From NCBI GenBank assembly GCA_031285695.1, contig JAITVR010000186.1, forward strand, positions 1 through 8,707: 8,707 nt of DNA, in the 5' to 3' direction. Under the pieces are notes generated by a model. That model saw only the letters and a program-made list of their open reading frames with translations. It had not been told where the DNA came from and did no database searches. The translations under genes were made by a program, and so were the position numbers. The stretch's first letter is position 1. The number at the start of each line of letters is the position of its first letter. The DNA comes from Prevotellaceae bacterium (GTDB taxonomy: Bacteria; Bacteroidota; Bacteroidia; Bacteroidales; UBA932). This document shows positions 7,398-8,707 of this stretch, piece after piece.

Positions 7398-7405
7398 TAA
7401 CTTTA
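7398..7405 (+). promoter_or_regulatory. Weak -7 element before the MORN-repeat gene
   Basis: TAACTTTA differs from TAnnTTTG at one position and lies 15 bp before the ATG at 7421. This leaves a very short leader. No -33 element and no GTAAC repeats are visible in front of it. Since the gene follows a terminator it needs its own promoter, and this is the best candidate seen. Confidence 0.3.
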
Positions 7406-7420
7406 CAATCTTTTCCACCT

Positions 7421-7906
7421 ATGAAAAACAAGCTCAAACTTTGCCTCGCCTCCCTGCTGCTGGTAGCCCTTGGCGCCTACGCGCAGCAGCAAGAAAGCAC
7501 GCCCATATACCAAAGCGGCAGCATGTACTACCGCGACAAAAAGCAAACCACTCCCTACACCGGCGACTACCGCGAGTACTACCCCAACGGCACCCTCAAG
7601 CTCGAAATACAAATAGGCAACGGCCTGCCCGAGGGCGCCTACGTGGTTTACTTCGAAGACCGCAAGCCCAAGGAGGTGCGCTCGTACAAAAAAGGAAAGC
7701 TGCACGGCCTGTGGCGCACCTACGATGCCTCGGGCGTGCTCATATCCGAAGCCGAGTACAGCAACGGCGAAAAAAACGGCACCTGGCGCATTTGGGACAA
7801 AGCCGGCAAGCAGCGCTACGAAATGAGCTACCTCAACGGAAAGCGCACCGGCACCTGGCGCATGTGGGACGAAAAAGGAAAGCTCACCGAAGAGCGAAAA
7901 TACTAA
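7421..7906 (+). CDS. Secreted MORN-repeat protein (YwqK-like)
   Basis: This 161-residue protein has a signal peptide (MKNKLKLCLASLLLVALGAYA, cleaved before QQQ). Residues 47-161 consist of about five tandem units of 23-24 residues with the pattern G-x-W/Y-x-x-Y/W-D-x-x-G-x-x-x-x-E-x-x-Y-x-N-G. The unit borders are near 47, 70, 93, 117 and 141. The last two units share almost the same DNA (GGCACCTGGCGCAT at 7778 and 7850, 72 bp apart), a sign of recent internal duplication. The fold is the beta-hairpin repeat of MORN_2/YwqK-type proteins. Database names for this family often include 'antitoxin', but no toxin gene lies beside it and the protein is exported, so I would not carry that name over. 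It acts in the periplasm or outside. Its role is unknown; scaffold or protein-binding functions are usual for the fold. Confidence 0.85.
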   Translation: MKNKLKLCLASLLLVALGAYAQQQESTPIYQSGSMYYRDKKQTTPYTGDYREYYPNGTLKLEIQIGNGLPEGAYVVYFEDRKPKEVRSYKKGKLHGLWRTYDASGVLISEAEYSNGEKNGTWRIWDKAGKQRYEMSYLNGKRTGTWRMWDEKGKLTEERKY

Positions 7907-7908
7907 AA

Positions 7909-7943
7909 AGGGGACAAGGTAAAAGGAGTAAGGTAGAAAACCT
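7909..7943. repeat. One-armed purine-rich spacer element
   Basis: GGGGACAAGGTAAAAGGAG begins at 7911 and the purine-rich stretch continues to AAAACC at about 7942. It resembles the left arms of the palindromes at 3101 and 7329, but no pyrimidine-rich right arm follows before the next gene. The spot where that arm would lie is taken by the CGTCATTGCGAG palindrome. It may be a spacer repeat broken by a later insertion. It opens a 402-bp gene-free spacer (7907-8308) that is otherwise filled by the three palindromes and the promoter listed next. Confidence 0.35.
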
Positions 7944-8039
7944 GCACCGTCATTGCGAGGAGCGAGGCACGAGCGACGAAGCCAATCTCACACTATTGGC
8001 GTGAGATTGCTTCGCTAAACCCGCTCGCAATGACGGTGC
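7944..8039. repeat. Palindromic dispersed repeat, CGTCATTGCGAG type
   Basis: The termini GCACCGTCATTGCGAG (7944-7959) and CTCGCAATGACGGTGC (8024-8039) are perfect 16-bp inverted copies. Further in, CGAAG-C-CAATCTCAC (7977-7991) pairs with GTGAGATTGCTTCG (8001-8014) apart from one bulged C. The 96-bp unit contains no gene. Short palindromes starting CGTCATTGCGAGG are familiar intergenic repeats of many Bacteroidota and other genomes, behaving like MITE or REP elements. The folded RNA could also serve as the 3' end of the MORN transcript. Confidence 0.8.
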
Positions 8040-8047
8040 GGTGTGGG

Positions 8048-8133
8048 CTGTCACCCTGAGCCTGTCGAAGGGTGTGGCGGTGGCACTCGGGGGAAAGCCC
8101 ACGCCCCATGCTTCGACAGGCTCAGCCTGACAG
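8048..8133. repeat. Palindromic dispersed repeat, CTTCGACAGGCTCAG type
   Basis: The left arm starts CTGTCACCCTGAGCCTGTCG (8048-8070) and the right arm starts CTTCGACAGGCTCAGCCTGA (8111-8133). They pair at 21 of 23 positions; the two mismatches are adjacent (CC facing CC). GGGTGTGG (8070-8077) and CCACGCCC (8099-8106) extend the fold toward the loop. This is a second, unrelated intergenic palindrome of a kind found scattered in many bacterial genomes. It lies 8 bp after the first. Confidence 0.75.
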
Positions 8134-8164
8134 CGCGCGGCGGTTTGCACACGCAGTCGGCTAT

Positions 8165-8188
8165 AGCCCCCTTTAGGGGGTTGGGGGG
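8165..8188. repeat. Short G/C palindrome AGCCCCCTTTAGGGGG type
   Basis: CCCCCT (8167-8172) and AGGGGG (8175-8180) form a six-bp stem with a TT loop, followed by TTGGGGGG (8181-8188). This unit recurs in spacers of many Bacteroidota. Its right end directly touches the first GTAAC unit of the promoter of the 8309 gene, sharing base 8188. Confidence 0.6.
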
Positions 8189-8265
8189 TAACGCCATCGT
8201 AACATTTTTGTAGCAAAAACATAACCATTCCTCAATCAAGAGGTAACAAACAGGGCGTACTTTTG
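8188..8265 (+). promoter_or_regulatory. Activator-type promoter of the 8309 gene: GTAAC units on an 11-bp register plus -7 element
   Basis: GTAACG (8188), GTAACA (8199), GTAGCA (8210), ATAACC (8221) and GTAACA (8243) all fall on one 11-bp register; only the 8232 position (TCAATC) is a poor match. After GTAACA at 8243 come exactly 9 bp and then TACTTTTG (8258-8265), a perfect TAnnTTTG. The 9-bp gap and the final hexamer are the same as at 3223-3245 in front of the receptor gene, and here too no TTTG -33 element is visible. Transcription would begin near 8272, leaving about 37 bases of leader. The outermost unit may owe its G to the neighbouring G-rich repeat. A PhoB/PhoP-like regulator is inferred. 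Confidence 0.65.
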
Positions 8266-8308
8266 TAGCGTCAAAAAAAACGAATAAAACTAAAACCACC
8301 CATTTGCC

Positions 8309-8608
8309 ATGAAAAAATCGCTCATTCTCGCTGCCGCGCTTTGCGCCACCCTGTCGCTCCTTGCCTTTGGCATGCAGCAGCACGACAAAAACAGCCTTGT
8401 TCAAGGTCAGGTAATCGACAAGCTTACCGGCGAGCCCTTAGCCGGCGCGTGCATTACCGCAGGCAGCCAGGCCGTGTACACCGACTTCGACGGAAACTTT
8501 ACCCTCTCGCAGGCCGCCGGCAGCACGCTCAGCGTATCGCTCATTTCGTACGAGGCGCAGCAGGTAAAGGCCGCCGGCAGCACGCTGGTGGTAGCCCTTT
8601 TGCAGTAA
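8309..8608 (+). CDS. Small secreted protein: free-standing carboxypeptidase-regulatory-like domain
   Basis: This 99-residue protein has a signal peptide (MKKSLILAAALCATLSLLAFG), a short linker and a single beta-sandwich domain from about residue 29 to the end. The domain motifs are GQVIDKLTGEPLAGACI, YTDFDGNFTL and SLISYEA. The same landmarks (TGE-x-L-x-GA, DFDG-x-(Y/F)-T, ISY) are at the N-terminus of the receptor encoded at 3274, but here no plug or barrel follows. The stop and a terminator come at once, so it is not a receptor broken by a late frameshift. Single domains of this kind occur in Bacteroidota without a settled role; a periplasmic or surface accessory function is possible. Its promoter matches that of the receptor operon in geometry, hinting at a shared job. 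The start ATG is the first after the promoter and gives a good signal peptide. Confidence 0.82.
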   Translation: MKKSLILAAALCATLSLLAFGMQQHDKNSLVQGQVIDKLTGEPLAGACITAGSQAVYTDFDGNFTLSQAAGSTLSVSLISYEAQQVKAAGSTLVVALLQ

Positions 8609-8637
8609 AAAAGTATTTTTTACCAAAAAAAACGCTT

Positions 8638-8666
8638 AAGCCGAGGTTTCCGCCCTCGGCTTTTTC
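8638..8666 (+). terminator. Intrinsic terminator after the 8309 gene, possibly bidirectional
   Basis: AAGCCGAGG (8638-8646) and CCTCGGCTT (8654-8662) pair perfectly around a 7-base loop and are followed by a T-run (8661-8665). On the other strand the stem is followed, after a few bases, by a run of eight T (8624-8631 as A), so it could also stop transcription coming from the right. A second, A/T-only hairpin (GTAAAAAA 8605-8612 with TTTTTTAC 8616-8623) overlaps the stop codon. Confidence 0.85.
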
Positions 8667-8707
8667 ATTTTTACACCTACAAAGAAGCCTTCCCGAAGTG
8701 GGGAAAG

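Noticed and set aside
7421..7906. Toxin-antitoxin immunity role for the MORN-repeat protein
   Set aside because: The product carries a signal peptide and no toxin gene adjoins it, so the database family label alone is not support.
7441..8004. A 187-residue plus-strand frame overlapping the MORN gene and running into the palindromes
   Set aside because: Its translation is rich in Arg, Pro and His, has no domain pattern, and is the +2 shadow of the MORN repeats.
7944..8133. CRISPR array or integron-type attachment site
   Set aside because: The units are palindromes of different sequence, not direct repeats with spacers, and there is no cas gene, integrase or core site nearby.
7950..8404. Minus-strand frames across the palindrome cluster
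   Set aside because: They translate the repeat arms and lack signal, domain or promoter; open frames of this kind are expected in GC-rich palindromes.
8677..8707. Possible 3' end of a convergent gene on the minus strand (reads FPHFGKASL then TAG)
   Set aside because: Only ten codons are visible. The bidirectional look of the terminator at 8638-8666 fits such a gene, but this is too little to call.

Overview
The window comes from a member of the Bacteroidota; Bacteroidales or a related order is possible, but the sequence does not settle it. The signs are the -7 promoter elements of the TAnnTTTG type, the absence of Shine-Dalgarno sequences, AT-rich spacers between GC-richer genes, a TonB-dependent receptor with an N-terminal carboxypeptidase-regulatory-like domain, and a lipoprotein with an acidic stretch just after its lipobox cysteine. 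No tRNA, rRNA, CRISPR array or transposase gene was seen.

Layout. The left end, on the minus strand, carries a secreted family-1 pectate lyase (111-1787). It is followed 23 bp downstream by the start of a small or membrane-anchored protein that runs off the window (1-87). Divergent from these is asd (2069-3076), aspartate-semialdehyde dehydrogenase, a housekeeping gene of lysine, threonine and methionine synthesis. An imperfect purine/pyrimidine palindrome (3101-3175) separates asd from a two-gene operon. That operon encodes a TonB-dependent outer-membrane receptor (3274-5976, best start TTG) and a beta-helix lipoprotein (6084-7241), and it is closed by a clear intrinsic terminator (7267-7303). 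Next come a secreted MORN-repeat protein (7421-7906), a 402-bp spacer packed with three different palindromic repeats, and a 99-residue secreted protein that is a free-standing carboxypeptidase-regulatory-like domain (8309-8608), which ends at an intrinsic terminator (8638-8666).

The most interesting signal is regulatory. The receptor operon and the small 8309 gene both have a run of GTAAC-like hexamers spaced exactly 11 bp apart. In both, the last hexamer is GTAACA and lies exactly 9 bp before the -7 element, and neither promoter has a recognisable -33 element. This layout is typical of activation by an OmpR/PhoB-family response regulator, and the core resembles the Bacillus PhoP box, TT(A/C/T)ACA repeated every 11 bp. 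I infer that the receptor, the lipoprotein and the small domain protein form one regulon. It may be a phosphate-starvation uptake system in which a beta-helix lipoprotein takes the place of the usual SusD partner. The promoter geometry is seen directly in the sequence; the inducing signal and the substrate are inference.
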